A DNA stretch of 64,000 bases from Stagnihabitans tardus (GTDB lineage: Bacteria > Pseudomonadota > Alphaproteobacteria > Rhodobacterales > Rhodobacteraceae), in assembly GCF_009925085.1 (NCBI RefSeq), contig NZ_JAABNR010000001.1:124001-188000 (forward strand), in the 5' to 3' direction. Shown here one piece after another: positions 1 through 12,984 of the stretch (positions are counted from its first letter, which is position 1; each line of letters opens with the position of its first letter). Under the pieces are notes generated by a model. That model did no database searches and was not told where the DNA came from. It worked only from the letters and a program-made list of their open reading frames with translations. Made by a program: the position numbers and the translations under genes.

Positions 1-68
1 ATTGGACGCCGGGGACTTGGCAGAAAGCCAAGGCGCCGCTATCAGGCGAGGAAAATGAGAGGGACAAG

Positions 69-512
69 ATGCTCGACCGCCGCCTGATGATCCTTGGCCT
101 TGCGGCGCTCGCCGCCTGCGGCCGCCGCCGTGAACCCGAGGCGCGCTATGCCGGACGCACGCCCGCCATGGACCGGCTGGTGGCGAAATATGCGCGCCTC
201 TACGACATGCCCGAGAGCCTGATCCACCGCGTCATCCAGCGCGAAAGCGGCTATAACCCCGGCGCCCGCAACGGCCCCTATTACGGGCTGATGCAGATCC
301 TGCCGCAGACCGCCCGCACCATGGGCTTTCGCGGCGAGCCCGAGGACCTGCTCGATGCCGAAACCAACCTGAAATATGCGGGCAAATACCTGCGCGGCGC
401 CTGGCTCGTCTCGCGCCGGAACCAGGATCGCGCGGTGTCCTGGTATTCCAAGGGCTATTACTATGAGGCCAAGCGGATGGGGCTTTTGGAAGAGACCGGG
501 CTGCGTGGCTGA
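69..512 (+). CDS. Lipoprotein lytic transglycosylase (SLT domain)
   Basis: Predicted 147-aa murein lytic transglycosylase that would cleave the MurNAc-GlcNAc bond of peptidoglycan in the periplasm. The N-terminus is a lipoprotein signal with lipobox LAAC at residues 14-17, so the mature protein should be lipid-anchored. The SLT core follows: IQRESGYNP carries the catalytic Glu, then YYGLMQILPQTA, and a late AVSWYSKGYY segment. The domain is close to the minimum length and no other domain is present. The ATG is preceded by GAGAGGGACAAG. The frame is open to the left edge of the window, but the lipoprotein signal fixes this start. A different frame stops at 54-56 and could be the tail of an upstream gene, which cannot be judged here. 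The gene converges on pgm. Confidence 0.88.
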   Translation: MLDRRLMILGLAALAACGRRREPEARYAGRTPAMDRLVAKYARLYDMPESLIHRVIQRESGYNPGARNGPYYGLMQILPQTARTMGFRGEPEDLLDAETNLKYAGKYLRGAWLVSRRNQDRAVSWYSKGYYYEAKRMGLLEETGLRG

Positions 513-758
513 GGGATTGCGCCGCCTGGACGGCGTCGCCCAACCGGGGGGCTGCCGCCCCCCGGACCCCCTGCCTGGAGGGACCCACGGGGCCCCTCCA
601 GACCTCCCCCGGGATATTTGTGCAAGTATGAAAGACGAAGGGCGCCCTGATCGAGGCGCCCTTTGCGTTTCATCTTTTCATAAATATCCACGGGGGTTCC
701 AAGGGGGAGCGTGCTACCCCTTGGCGCAGGGGTTCGGGGGGCGCGCAGCCCCCCGACC
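513..758. repeat. Convergent 3'-end repeat block with terminator
   Basis: Intergenic region between slt and pgm. It holds a hairpin at 575-601, a GGGATATTTG...TGAAAG box at 606-634 on the plus strand, a GGGCGCC/GGCGCCC stem-loop at 640-661 followed by T-rich sequence, and an inverted box at 670-695 (CATCTTTTCATAAATATCC). Further GC hairpins follow up to about 755. Each box points away from the stop codon of its nearest gene. The same module recurs about 20 times in this window. Confidence 0.75.
640..668. terminator. Intrinsic terminator between convergent genes
   Basis: Perfect 7-bp stem GGGCGCC/GGCGCCC with a TGATCGA-type loop, followed on the plus strand by CTTTGCGTTT. It probably ends transcription from the transglycosylase gene and perhaps also from pgm on the other strand. 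An identical stem sequence recurs at about 63371-63394 in the last repeat block. Confidence 0.6.
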
Positions 759-4494
<3,736 letters not shown>

Positions 4495-4498
<4 letters not shown>

Positions 4499-5928
4499 GC
4501 CATCAACCCTTCGTAAAGGCTGGCATATTCGGCCGCCGAGGCCCCCCAGGAGACATCCTGCTTCATCGCGTTCTTCTGGACCTTGGCCCAGAGCTTGCGA
4601 TCGCCATGCAGGGCCACCAACTGCCGCAAGGCCTGCGCAAAGGCCGTGGCATCGGTCGGATGGAAGGTCACGCCGGTCGCCACACCAGCTGAAACGGCGG
4701 CCGGATTGGCATGGATCACCGTATCGGCAAGCCCCCCCACCGCCGCCACGACCGGCAAGCAGCCATAGCGCAGCCCATACATCTGCGTGAGCCCGCAGGG
4801 TTCAAAGCGCGAGGGCACCAGCACCGCATCGCCGCCTGCAAACATCCGGTGGCTCAGCGCCTCGTCATAGCCGATGCGCAGGCCGACGCGTCCGGGATAA
4901 CGCTCCGCCAGGTCGCGCATCGCGCTTTCCAGCTCTGGCGCGCCCGAGCCCAGGACGACAAGCCCGCCCCCCGCCGCGATGAAATCCGGCAGGACGGCGG
5001 GGATCAGGTCGATGCCCTTCTGATCGGTCAGGCGCGAGACGACGATGGCCAAGGGCCCCGGGACATCCAGGCCAAACTCGGCGCACAAGGCCGCCCGGGC
5101 CCCCGCCTTGCCGCCCATATCCTTGATGGTAAAGGGGGACACTTCGGTCTCCGGGTCCCACACCACGGTATCGACCCCATTGAGAATGCCGGAGACGACC
5201 GAGGCCCGGGCCTGGATCACGCCTTGCAGCCCCATGCCGAACTCGGGGCGGGAGAGCTCCGCCGCATAGGTCGGCGAGACCGTGGTGATCCGGTCCGCCG
5301 TCACCAGCCCGGCTTTCAGCGTCGAAAGCCCGCCGTAATACTCCAGCGCCCCGGGGTGGAACTGGTCGGGCGGCAGGCGCAACTCGCGCAAGAGGCTGGA
5401 GGGCGCCCAGCCCTGGAAGGCGATGTTGTGGATGGTCAGGACCGAGCCCACCCCGCCCGAGCCGTGATAGGCCAGGTAGGCGGGCGCCAGGGCCGCCTGC
5501 CAGTCATGGGCATGGAGCACATCGGGCTTCCAGCCATCCCCCAGCCCCTCGCGCGCAATCCTCGCCGCGATCCAGGAGAGCGCAGCAAAGCGCTGCGGAT
5601 TGTCCCACCAATCGCCGCCGGGCCCGTTGTAGATCCCGCCCTCGCGGTCATAAAGATGCGGCGCGTCCAGAAGCAGGACCTCGACGCCCCCGACCTCTCC
5701 GGCCAGAACCCGGCCCCGTCCGCCGAAAAGCCCCTCTTCGGCAAAGACCTCGCGCCAATCCCTGGCCCGCGCCAGAAGCGCGCGGTAGCCGGGCAAAAGC
5801 ACCCGCATCTCCCAGCCCAAAGGCGCCAAGGCCTGCGGCAAGGCCCCGACCACATCCGCCAGCCCCCCGGTCTTGACCAGGGGCACGCATTCCGAGGCCA
5901 CCGACAGAACCCGACCCTTCAGCTTCAT
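4495..5928 (-). CDS. glgA: Glycogen synthase (ADP-glucose type)
   Basis: Predicted 477-aa GT5 glycogen synthase transferring glucose from ADP-glucose to the non-reducing end of glycogen. The ADP-glucose-binding motif KTGGLADVVGALP is near the N-terminus, and the C-terminal Rossmann half has VPSRFEPCGLTQMYGLRYG. The frame is open 18 codons further upstream, but MKLKGRVLSVASE is the conserved family start and has a GAGGGCGCAGGT leader. It lies 129 bp downstream of glgC, and that gap contains a strong hairpin. The stop overlaps the glgX start. Confidence 0.95.
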
Positions 5929-6057
5929 ACCTGCGCCCTCTTTTCTTTCGCGCCAAAGGGCCGCAACCGCGCCCCTTCCCATTCATCTTTTCAAAAATAT
6001 CCCACGGAGGGGTCCGGGGAGGTGTGAAACCTCCCCGGCCGTTCCGCAAGACACACC
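5929..6057 (-). repeat. Intra-operon hairpin and 3'-end box between glgC and glgA
   Basis: On the minus strand, just after glgC, there is a perfect 9-bp stem CCGGGGAGG/CCTCCCCGG (6014-6038) followed by a GTGGGATATTTTTGAAAAGATGAA box (5981-6005). This is a member of the dispersed 3'-end family placed inside the glycogen operon. It could attenuate or stabilise the transcript and make glgA-glgX-pgm expression differ from that of glgPBC. Confidence 0.7.
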
Positions 6058-7329
6058 TCAGCCCAGTTTCGCCGCCCTGGCGTCCAGCATGGTCTGCGTC
6101 ACCAGCACGATCCCGGTCTCGGTCCGGCGGAACCACTTGGCATCCTCCTCCGGATCCTCGCCCACGACCAGGCCATCGGGGATGATCACGCCACGGTCGA
6201 TCACGCAATTCTTGAGGGAGGCATTGCGGTTGACCGTCACGTAAGGCAGGGCGACCACGTATTCCAGGGCGGAATAGCTGTGCGTGCGCACCCCGGTGAA
6301 CAGGAGCGAGTTGCGCACCTCCGACCCCGAGACGATGCAATCGCCCGAGACCAGCGAGGAAATCGCCTGGCCCCGGCGCCCATCCTCGTCATGGATGAAT
6401 TTGGCGGGCGGCACGATCTCGGCATAGGTCCAGATGGGCCAAGAGCTGTCATAGATATCCAGCTTCGGCACGAAGTCGGTCAGGTCGATATTGGCCTGCC
6501 AGAAGGCGTCGATCGTCCCCACATCGCGCCAATAGGGCTCGGTCTCCAAGCCGCTCTTCACGCAGGAATCGCTGAACTTGTGCGCCATGGCCTTGCCGCC
6601 CTTGACGATGGCCGGGATCAGGTCGAAGCCGAAGTCATGGGTGGAATTGGGGTTGTTCATATCCTCGATCAGCAGCGCCCGCAGGAACTTCCAGTCGAAG
6701 ACATAGATCCCCATGGAGGCCAGGGCATGGGTCGGATCGCCGGGCATGCCGGGCGGGTCCTTGGGCTTTTCCAGGAACTGGGTGATGCGCAGGGTGTCAT
6801 CCACCGCCATGACGCCGAAGGCACTCGCTTCGGCACGGGGCACGGTCAGGCAGCCGATGGTGACATCGGCCTTCGAGTTCACATGCTGCTGCAGCATGAC
6901 CTCGTAATCCATCTTGTAGATATGGTCGCCCGCCAGGACCACGACATAGTTGATGCCATAGCTGTCGATGATGTCGATGTTCTGGGCAATCGCATCGGCC
7001 GTGCCGCGGTACCAGTTGACCTCGTCCATGCGCTGAGACGCCGGCAGCACGTCGAGGTATTCGTTCCGCTCCGCCCGGAAGAAGCCCCAGCCGCGCTGGA
7101 TATGGCGGATCAGGCTATGCGCCTTGTACTGCGTCGCAATCGCCATCTTGCGGATGCCGGAGTTCAGCGCATTCGACAGCGCGAAGTCGATGATCCGCGT
7201 CTTGCCGCCGAAATAGACCGCCGGTTTGGCGCGGAAGTCGGTCAGCTCCTTGAGGCGGCTCCCCCGCCCCCCCGCCAGAACGAAAGCCATGGCCTGAGAC
7301 GAGAGCCTCGCATTGGGTTTCGGTTGCAT
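6058..7329 (-). CDS. glgC: Glucose-1-phosphate adenylyltransferase
   Basis: Predicted 423-aa ADP-glucose pyrophosphorylase, the committed and normally allosteric step of glycogen synthesis. The N-terminal nucleotidyltransferase has [16 protein letters not shown] and [16 protein letters not shown], the catalytic region reads [13 protein letters not shown], and a C-terminal left-handed beta-helix ends the protein. Two ATGs sit in tandem at 7330-7332 and 7327-7329. The second has the better distance from the GGGAGG ribosome site and is chosen. It follows glgB by about 30 bp. Confidence 0.95.
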   Translation of the reverse strand: MQPKPNARLSSQAMAFVLAGGRGSRLKELTDFRAKPAVYFGGKTRIIDFALSNALNSGIRKMAIATQYKAHSLIRHIQRGWGFFRAERNEYLDVLPASQRMDEVNWYRGTADAIAQNIDIIDSYGINYVVVLAGDHIYKMDYEVMLQQHVNSKADVTIGCLTVPRAEASAFGVMAVDDTLRITQFLEKPKDPPGMPGDPTHALASMGIYVFDWKFLRALLIEDMNNPNSTHDFGFDLIPAIVKGGKAMAHKFSDSCVKSGLETEPYWRDVGTIDAFWQANIDLTDFVPKLDIYDSSWPIWTYAEIVPPAKFIHDEDGRRGQAISSLVSGDCIVSGSEVRNSLLFTGVRTHSYSALEYVVALPYVTVNRNASLKNCVIDRGVIIPDGLVVGEDPEEDAKWFRRTETGIVLVTQTMLDARAAKLG

Positions 7330-7359
7330 CATATCCTCCCTCTCGCGGCTTTGCCGCTG

Positions 7360-9528
7360 TTATCCTTCACGAAAATACAAGGTCGCCAGGGGTGGCAGGG
7401 TCAGCATGGCCGATTGCGCCTGCCCGTTCCAGCCCTGATCTTCCACGACCAACCCTCCCAGATTGCCGCGGTTGCCGCCGCCATAGTGGCTCGCGTCGGT
7501 GTTCAGGATTTCCTCCCACTTCCGCCCGCCCGGCAGGCCGATCCGCATGCGCCGCTCCACCGGGGTCATGTTGGAGACCACCAGCACCGTCGGATGCCCC
7601 TTGGCCTTCCGCAGCCAAGAGAAGGTCGAGCCCTCGGCATCGCCACCGTCGATCCATTCGAAGCCCTCGGGCCGCGTGTCGTTGACATGCAACGCGGGGT
7701 TGTCGCGGTAGACCCGGTTCAGGTCGCGCACGAGGCTTTGCACCCCCGCATGTTCGGGGATTTCCAACTGGTGCCAGTCCAGCGACTGGTTGTGGTTCCA
7801 CTCGGCGCCTTGCGCGAATTCCTGGCCCATGAAGAGCAGCTTCTTGCCCGGGTGCCCCCACATGAACCCGTAATAGGCCCGCAGGTTGGCGAATTTCTCC
7901 CAAGCATTGCCCGGCATCTTGCCCAGCATCGAGCCCTTGCCGTGAACGACCTCGTCATGGGAGATCGGCAGGATGTAGTTTTCCGACCAGGCATAGACCA
8001 TGCCAAAGGTCATCTGGTTGTGGTGATACTTCCGGTAAAGCGGGTCCTTCTGCATGTAGGACAGGGTGTCGTTCATCCAGCCCATGTTCCACTTGAAGCC
8101 GAAGCCCAGGCCGCCCTGGTCCACCGGGCGGGAGACGCCCGGAAAGGCCGTGGATTCCTCGGCCACCATCATGATACCCGGAACCTCGCCGTAAGCCACG
8201 ATATTGGCGCGGCGCATCATGGCGATGGCCTCGTAATTCTCGCGGCCGCCGTCCTTGTTGGGGATCCACTCGCCATCCTTGCGCGAGTAATCGCGGTAAA
8301 GCATCGAGGCGACCGCATCGACGCGCAGCCCGTCGACGTGGAATTCCTCGAGCCAATACAAGGCGTTGCTGACCAGGTAATTCTGCACCTCGGTCCGCCC
8401 GTAATTGTAGATGAAGGTGTTCCAGTCCTGGTGGAACCCCTCCTTCGGGTCGGCATGTTCGTAAAGCGCTGACCCGTCGAAACGGCCGAGCCCATGGGCA
8501 TCGGTCGGGAAGTGGCCGGGCACCCAATCGAGGAGAATCCCGATCCCCTTCGCATGGGCCGCATCGACCAGGGCGCGGAACTCTTGCGGCGTGCCATGCC
8601 GCACCGTGGGGGCAAAGAGACCAACCGGTTGGTAACCCCAGGAGCCGTCGAACGGATATTCGGAAACCGGCAGCATCTCGATATGGGTGAAGCCCATGTC
8701 GGCCGCGTAATCGACCAATTGTTCGGCCATCTCGAGGTAAGACAGCATCCGGTTGCCCGGCGCCCGCTTCCAGGAGCCCAGATGCACCTCGTAAACCGAG
8801 ATCGGCGCGTCGACATGCAGAGTTTCCGAACGCGTCTTCAGCCACTCCGCATCCTGCCACTCACGCGGCGAGATATCGCGCACAACGCTGGCATTGGCGG
8901 GCGGATGTTCCGACCCAAAGCCCACCGGATCGGCCTTGAGGGGCTGGACCACGCCGTCATGGGTGCGGATCTCGTATTTGTAGGACACCCCATCCTTCAG
9001 CCCGGGAATGAAGACCTCCCAGACCCCCGTCGGACCGCGCCGCCGCATCGGGTGGCGCCGCCCGTCCCAGATGTTGAAATCGCCGACCACCGAGACCCTT
9101 TGCGCATTCGGCGCCCAGACCGCGAAATGGACGCCCGCGACACCCTCATGCGTGATCAGATGCGCCCCCAGGACCTGCCAGAGCCGCTGATGCGTGCCCT
9201 CGCCCAGGAGGTATTCGTCCATCTCGCCCAGAACGGGGCCGAAACGATAGGCGTCGTCGAACTCCCATTCGGCATGGTCATTGCCCGCCCGCAGACGATA
9301 TTCGACCCGCTTGGGCAGAAGACCGACGAAGAGGCCGGGGATCAGTTCCTCCATCTCGACCGGCTTCGACGCCTTGCCCTTGGGCAGGATCGAAACCCGG
9401 GTTGCGCCGGGGACGAAGACCGTCACCCGCCACTCTTTCCCCGCCAGGTGAGGCCCCAGAACGGCGAAAGGATCGCCATGTCGCCCCTCGACGACCGCCC
9501 AGGCGGCCCCCATGTCGATTGCAGTCAT
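7360..9528 (-). CDS. glgB: 1,4-alpha-glucan branching enzyme
   Basis: Predicted 722-aa GH13 branching enzyme introducing alpha-1,6 branches into glycogen. An N-terminal extension domain (from [11 protein letters not shown]) and a CBM48 module ([18 protein letters not shown]) precede the catalytic barrel. The barrel has [14 protein letters not shown], the nucleophile motif [12 protein letters not shown], the acid/base region VAEESTAFP and [13 protein letters not shown]. The ATG follows a GGGGAGGGGAGC site. Both intergenic distances (about 30 bp to glgP and to glgC) are operon-like. Confidence 0.96.
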   Translation of the reverse strand: MTAIDMGAAWAVVEGRHGDPFAVLGPHLAGKEWRVTVFVPGATRVSILPKGKASKPVEMEELIPGLFVGLLPKRVEYRLRAGNDHAEWEFDDAYRFGPVLGEMDEYLLGEGTHQRLWQVLGAHLITHEGVAGVHFAVWAPNAQRVSVVGDFNIWDGRRHPMRRRGPTGVWEVFIPGLKDGVSYKYEIRTHDGVVQPLKADPVGFGSEHPPANASVVRDISPREWQDAEWLKTRSETLHVDAPISVYEVHLGSWKRAPGNRMLSYLEMAEQLVDYAADMGFTHIEMLPVSEYPFDGSWGYQPVGLFAPTVRHGTPQEFRALVDAAHAKGIGILLDWVPGHFPTDAHGLGRFDGSALYEHADPKEGFHQDWNTFIYNYGRTEVQNYLVSNALYWLEEFHVDGLRVDAVASMLYRDYSRKDGEWIPNKDGGRENYEAIAMMRRANIVAYGEVPGIMMVAEESTAFPGVSRPVDQGGLGFGFKWNMGWMNDTLSYMQKDPLYRKYHHNQMTFGMVYAWSENYILPISHDEVVHGKGSMLGKMPGNAWEKFANLRAYYGFMWGHPGKKLLFMGQEFAQGAEWNHNQSLDWHQLEIPEHAGVQSLVRDLNRVYRDNPALHVNDTRPEGFEWIDGGDAEGSTFSWLRKAKGHPTVLVVSNMTPVERRMRIGLPGGRKWEEILNTDASHYGGGNRGNLGGLVVEDQGWNGQAQSAMLTLPPLATLYFREG

Positions 9529-9558
9529 GCTCCCCTCCCCCTTCAGCCCCCGGCGCCG

Positions 9559-11952
9559 TTACAGCGCCGAAGGGATATCCCAGATGTCTTTCATATAGGC
9601 CCGGATCGTGCGGTCCGACGAGAAAAAGCCCGAGCGCGCCGTGTTCAGGGCCGCCATCTTCGCCCAACGGTCGGTATCGGCAAAGGCGCGGTCAACCTCT
9701 TGCTGGGCCCGATCATAGGCGTCGAAATCCGAGGCCACGAGGAAATAGTCGTGGTGCCAGACCCGGTGGACGAGGCCATGATAGCGGTCGGTTTGGCCTG
9801 CCGAGAAGCGGCCCTCGGCGATCTGTTGCAGGACGAGGCTCAGCGCGGGCGAGGCTTCGATGGCCTTGCGCGAGTGGTCGGGGTCTTCGCGGCGCTTCCA
9901 GGCCTCCTCAGTGGTCATGCCGAAGAGGAAGAAGTTCTCTGCGCCCACCTCCTTCAGGATCTCGACATTGGCGCCGTCCAGCGTTCCGATGGTCGGCGCG
10001 CCGTTGATCATGAACTTCATGTTGCCGGTGCCGGATGCCTCTTTGCCGGCCGTCGAGATTTGCTCCGACAGGTCGGCGGCGGGCACCAGGTGCTCGGCCA
10101 TCGAGACGTTGTAATTGGCCGGATAGACGATCTTCAAAAGATCCCCCGTCACCGGATCAGCATTGATGACCGAGGCCACGTCGTTGATCAGATGGATGAT
10201 CTCTTTCGCCACCGCATAGCCCGGAGCCGATTTGCCGCCAAAGATCTTGACGCGCGGCACATGGTTGCCGCCGGGGTTCTCTTTCAGCCGGTTCCAATGG
10301 GCAACCGTCTGCAGGATGTTCAGAAGCTGGCGCTTGTATTCATGGATGCGCTTGATCTGCACATCGAAAAGCGCATCCGGAGAGACCGTGATGCCGCATT
10401 GCGCCTTGATCCAGGCGGCGGTGGCCACCTTGTTCTCGCGCTTGGCCGCCATGAAGTCCTTGCGGAAAGCCTTGGTCTCGATGGCGGGCTCCAGCTCGCG
10501 CAGGCGGTCGAGATTGTCTTCCCAACCCTCGCCGATGGTGCGCGTGATCAGCCCCGCGAGCGGCTGGTTGCACATCTTCAGCCAGCGGCGCGGGGTCACG
10601 CCATTGGTCTGGTTGATGATCCGCCCGGGGTGAAGCGCGTTCAGCTCGGGGAAAAGGCTCTGCTTCACCAGGTCGGAATGAAGCGCCGAGACCCCATTGA
10701 CCTTATGCGCCATGATGAAGGCGAGCTCCCCCATCCGCACCTCGTGGTGCTTGACGATGCCGACGTAATGCGGGCGCGAGTGGTGCTCGTCCTTGTGCCA
10801 GGCATCGATGCGCTCGACGATCTGCATATGGCGCGGCAGGGTGGTGCCGAAGGTGAAGGTCGCCCAACGCTCCAGCGCCTCGGGCAGAAGCGTGTGGTTG
10901 GTATAGCCCAGGCATTTCTGCGCGATATGGACGGCCTCGGTGAAATCGAGCCGATGCTCATCGACCAGAAGCCGCACGAGCTCGGGCCCGGCGATGGCCG
11001 GATGGGTGTCGTTCATCTGGATGGCGACATGCTTGGGCAAGGCGCGCAGGTCGGCATGGTTGGCGGTAAAGCGTCGCAGGATGTCTTGCAGCGCGGCAGA
11101 GGTCATGAAGAACTCTTGCTTCAGACGCAGCTCCTTGCCCTGGTAGGTCGTGTCGTCGGGATACAAGACACGGCTGAGGGTCCGCGCCAGGGCCTCGGGC
11201 TCGGCGGCGGCGGCATAGTCGCCCCGGTTGAAGCGTTCCAGGTCAAAGAGCGAGGTCGGCTTGGCCGACCACAGACGCAAGGTATTGGCCCATTTGCCCT
11301 GCCAGCCGATGACCGGCGTGTCATAAGCCTGGGCCTGGACCGTCTCTCCGGGAACCCAGACCTCGCGGCCGTCATGGGTCTCGACATGGCCCTTGAAGCC
11401 GATCGTATAGGCCGATTCCGGGCGCTCGAACTCCCAAGGATAGCGGTGGGTCAGCCAGTCTTCCGGCATCTCGGCCTGCTGGCCGCCGACGAAACGCTGG
11501 CGGAAGAGCCCGTGTTCATAGCGGATGCCATAGCCATAGGCCGGGCAGCCCACCGTCGCCATGCTCTCCATGAAACAGGCCGCAAGGCGCCCCAGGCCGC
11601 CATTGCCGAGCGCGGCATCCGGCTCGTCCTCGACCAGGGCGCGGAAATCCTGACCGAGATTCGCCATGACCTCGACGCAGGCCTCGCGCAAGCCGAGGTT
11701 GACGGTCGCATCCTCCAGGAGGCGGCCGATCAGGAATTCCATCGACAGGTAATAGACGCGCTTGCGGTCCTCGGCATAGGTCCGGCGGGTCGAGGCGAAC
11801 CAGGGCGCCACGATCCGGTCGCGGATGGCGAAAGACAGCGCCATGCGCCAATCGAACACCGAGGCATTGGGCTGGTCCTTGCCCAAGGTCGAGGTCAGGT
11901 GCCGCAGCACATCGGCCTGAAGGTCCTTGGAAGAGAGGGTGATCTGGTTCAC
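9559..11952 (-). CDS. glgP: Glycogen phosphorylase
   Basis: Predicted 797-aa GT35 phosphorylase releasing glucose-1-phosphate from glycogen, and the first gene of the glycogen operon. The PLP-lysine motif EASGTGNMKFMINGAPTIGTLDGANVEI-type region is intact, as are KIFGGKSAPGY and YPANYNVSMAEHLVPAAD. The open frame continues to a TTG at 12051, giving 33 more non-conserved residues. I prefer the GTG at 11952 (VNQITLSSKDL), which has a GGCGGA site and gives the usual family length of about 800. A promoter and two palindromic operator candidates lie upstream. Confidence 0.94.
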   Translation of the reverse strand: MNQITLSSKDLQADVLRHLTSTLGKDQPNASVFDWRMALSFAIRDRIVAPWFASTRRTYAEDRKRVYYLSMEFLIGRLLEDATVNLGLREACVEVMANLGQDFRALVEDEPDAALGNGGLGRLAACFMESMATVGCPAYGYGIRYEHGLFRQRFVGGQQAEMPEDWLTHRYPWEFERPESAYTIGFKGHVETHDGREVWVPGETVQAQAYDTPVIGWQGKWANTLRLWSAKPTSLFDLERFNRGDYAAAAEPEALARTLSRVLYPDDTTYQGKELRLKQEFFMTSAALQDILRRFTANHADLRALPKHVAIQMNDTHPAIAGPELVRLLVDEHRLDFTEAVHIAQKCLGYTNHTLLPEALERWATFTFGTTLPRHMQIVERIDAWHKDEHHSRPHYVGIVKHHEVRMGELAFIMAHKVNGVSALHSDLVKQSLFPELNALHPGRIINQTNGVTPRRWLKMCNQPLAGLITRTIGEGWEDNLDRLRELEPAIETKAFRKDFMAAKRENKVATAAWIKAQCGITVSPDALFDVQIKRIHEYKRQLLNILQTVAHWNRLKENPGGNHVPRVKIFGGKSAPGYAVAKEIIHLINDVASVINADPVTGDLLKIVYPANYNVSMAEHLVPAADLSEQISTAGKEASGTGNMKFMINGAPTIGTLDGANVEILKEVGAENFFLFGMTTEEAWKRREDPDHSRKAIEASPALSLVLQQIAEGRFSAGQTDRYHGLVHRVWHHDYFLVASDFDAYDRAQQEVDRAFADTDRWAKMAALNTARSGFFSSDRTIRAYMKDIWDIPSAL

Positions 11953-12060
11953 GTTTCTGTCCGCCGTTCTTGTTCTTGCTGCCACAAGCCTATCCCCTGC
12001 CTTGGCCTCGTCAAGCAAGCCCCCCCGGGCCCGACTGATTCCCGCTTTCAAACCGCGCTC

Positions 12061-12076
12061 ATGTTAGCGCAAACAT
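12061..12076. promoter_or_regulatory. CceR-like operator candidate upstream of glgP
   Basis: ATGTTAGCGCAAACAT is a 16-bp near-palindrome with 7 of 8 matching base pairs. It shares TGTTNGCGCNAACA with the perfect palindrome at 57317-57334 ahead of the aldolase gene. The core resembles the site described for the LacI-family central-carbon regulator CceR of Rhodobacter sphaeroides. It lies about 20 nt downstream of the predicted start of glg transcription. Confidence 0.55.
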
Positions 12077-12102
12077 TTCGCAAACTCACGGGCCTTGACA
12101 GC

Positions 12103-12130
12103 AGTATTTCACGCAATGTGACATTTTCAA
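12103..12130 (-). promoter_or_regulatory. Candidate sigma70 promoter of the glg operon
   Basis: On the minus strand, TTGAAA (12125-12130), a 16-nt spacer, then AATACT (12103-12108). Transcription would begin near 12096, leaving a leader of about 145 nt before the GTG of glgP. The -35 box lies inside the 16-bp palindrome at 12126-12141, a layout suited to repression. Confidence 0.4.
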
Positions 12131-12141
12131 AGCGCTTTGAA
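12126..12141. promoter_or_regulatory. 16-bp perfect palindrome, LacI-type operator candidate
   Basis: TTCAAAGCGCTTTGAA is perfectly symmetric with the central CG typical of LacI-family operators. It overlaps the predicted -35 box of the glg promoter. A partial copy with core AAGCGCTT is at 12203-12210. The cognate regulator is not in this window. Confidence 0.5.
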
Positions 12142-12442
12142 CGCACCCCTCTCCTTCAGCGCCCCCGGCAGGGTCAGAATGGCGAGGCGGACCCGAGATG
12201 ACAAGCGCTTTGCGTCTGTGCCCAAGATAAGGGCAGGCGGCAAAGACCTGACCGGGGCGTCTCCTGCCCGGCCTGGTCGCAAAGAGGTGAAGATGCGGCG
12301 GATTTTCCCCCTGCCTGAAAGATTGCACTTGGGCCACAGTCCCAGTATCTGACGCCGCAATGCCAGACCTTTGCCCCAATCGGGTGTAAGGTTGCAGAGA
12401 GTTGAAACGACAGGCAGAACGCCGCAGATACCAGGAGCAGAG

Positions 12443-12574
12443 ATGTCCTCTTCGAACCAGACGACCCAAAAGGACGCGGGCCAGCAGCAGCAACAGGGCC
12501 AGCAGCCCGCGACGCCGCAGCAGACCGGCGGCCAGGCGCCCCAGCCGATCTTCCGCGACTGGGCCGCGCTCTAA
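12443..12574 (+). CDS. Gln-rich 43-aa hypothetical protein
   Basis: Small open frame encoding a 43-residue, highly polar protein: a Ser/Asn/Thr start, a central run of Gln broken by Gly (GQQQQQGQQ), a Pro/Gln/Gly stretch, and a more hydrophobic end PIFRDWAAL. The ATG has a well-placed CAGGAGCAG site. There is no signal peptide, membrane segment or known motif, and the composition suggests intrinsic disorder. It lies between the glg promoter region and a TfoX-like gene on the same strand. Coding status is uncertain; the evidence is the ribosome site and non-random composition. Confidence 0.45.
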   Translation: MSSSNQTTQKDAGQQQQQGQQPATPQQTGGQAPQPIFRDWAAL

Positions 12575-12630
12575 GACCTTTTCGGTTCGGGCGGCAGGGT
12601 CTAGACTGACCGCCCGGACCGGAGGTTTCC

Positions 12631-12984
12631 ATGGCTGCCATATCGACGATCAGGAACCTTGGCCCCGCCTCGGAGGCGAGCTTTGCCAAGGCCGGCCTGA
12701 CCACGGCCGAAGAGCTTTATGCGCTCGGCGCCCATGAGGCCTATCGCAGGCTTCTCGCCGCAGGGCAGCCCCCGCATTTCATCGGCTATTACGTTCTGGT
12801 CATGGCGCTGCAAGGCCGGCCGTGGAACGACTGCAAAGGTGCCGAGAAGGCCGCGTTGCGGGCGAAATTCGACGCGCTGAAGGCCGAGGTCGAAGCCGCA
12901 GCCTATGCCGCGCCCCCCGGCGCAAAGACCCTGCCCCGCCCCCTGGACCAGGCCCTGCGCGCCATCGGCGTGATCCCGGCCTGA
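12631..12984 (+). CDS. TfoX C-terminal domain protein
   Basis: 117-aa protein whose first 80 residues match the TfoX/Sxy C-terminal fold: IRNLGPASEASFAKAGLTTAEELYALGA, a helix-hairpin-helix-like unit, then AYRRLLAAGQPPHFIGYYVLVMALQGRPWNDC. The N-terminal TfoX domain of enteric Sxy is absent. The remaining residues form a charged helix and a Pro-rich tail. In Gammaproteobacteria the family co-activates competence genes. Here no competence gene is nearby, so no function is assigned beyond the domain. The neighbours are unrelated in function. Confidence 0.8.
   Translation: MAAISTIRNLGPASEASFAKAGLTTAEELYALGAHEAYRRLLAAGQPPHFIGYYVLVMALQGRPWNDCKGAEKAALRAKFDALKAEVEAAAYAAPPGAKTLPRPLDQALRAIGVIPA

Larger units (their letters stand above)
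11953..12442. other. Divergent regulatory region of the glg operon
   Basis: About 490 bp without a gene between glgP and the small ORF at 12443. It holds a minus-strand promoter (12103-12130), a CceR-like palindrome (12061-12076), a 16-bp palindrome centred on AAGCGCTT (12126-12141) and a second AAGCGCTT core (12203-12210). I see no RNA gene or convincing ORF in the rest. Confidence 0.6.

Noticed and set aside
11953-12051. TTG start of glgP giving 33 more residues
   Set aside because: The extra residues are not conserved-looking and there is no good ribosome site; the GTG at 11952 gives the family length. It cannot be fully excluded.
8494-12201. 1235-codon plus-strand open frame opposite glgB and glgP
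   Set aside because: It lies antisense to two clearly conserved enzymes. Long antisense frames are expected in DNA of this base composition, and the translation has no family resemblance.
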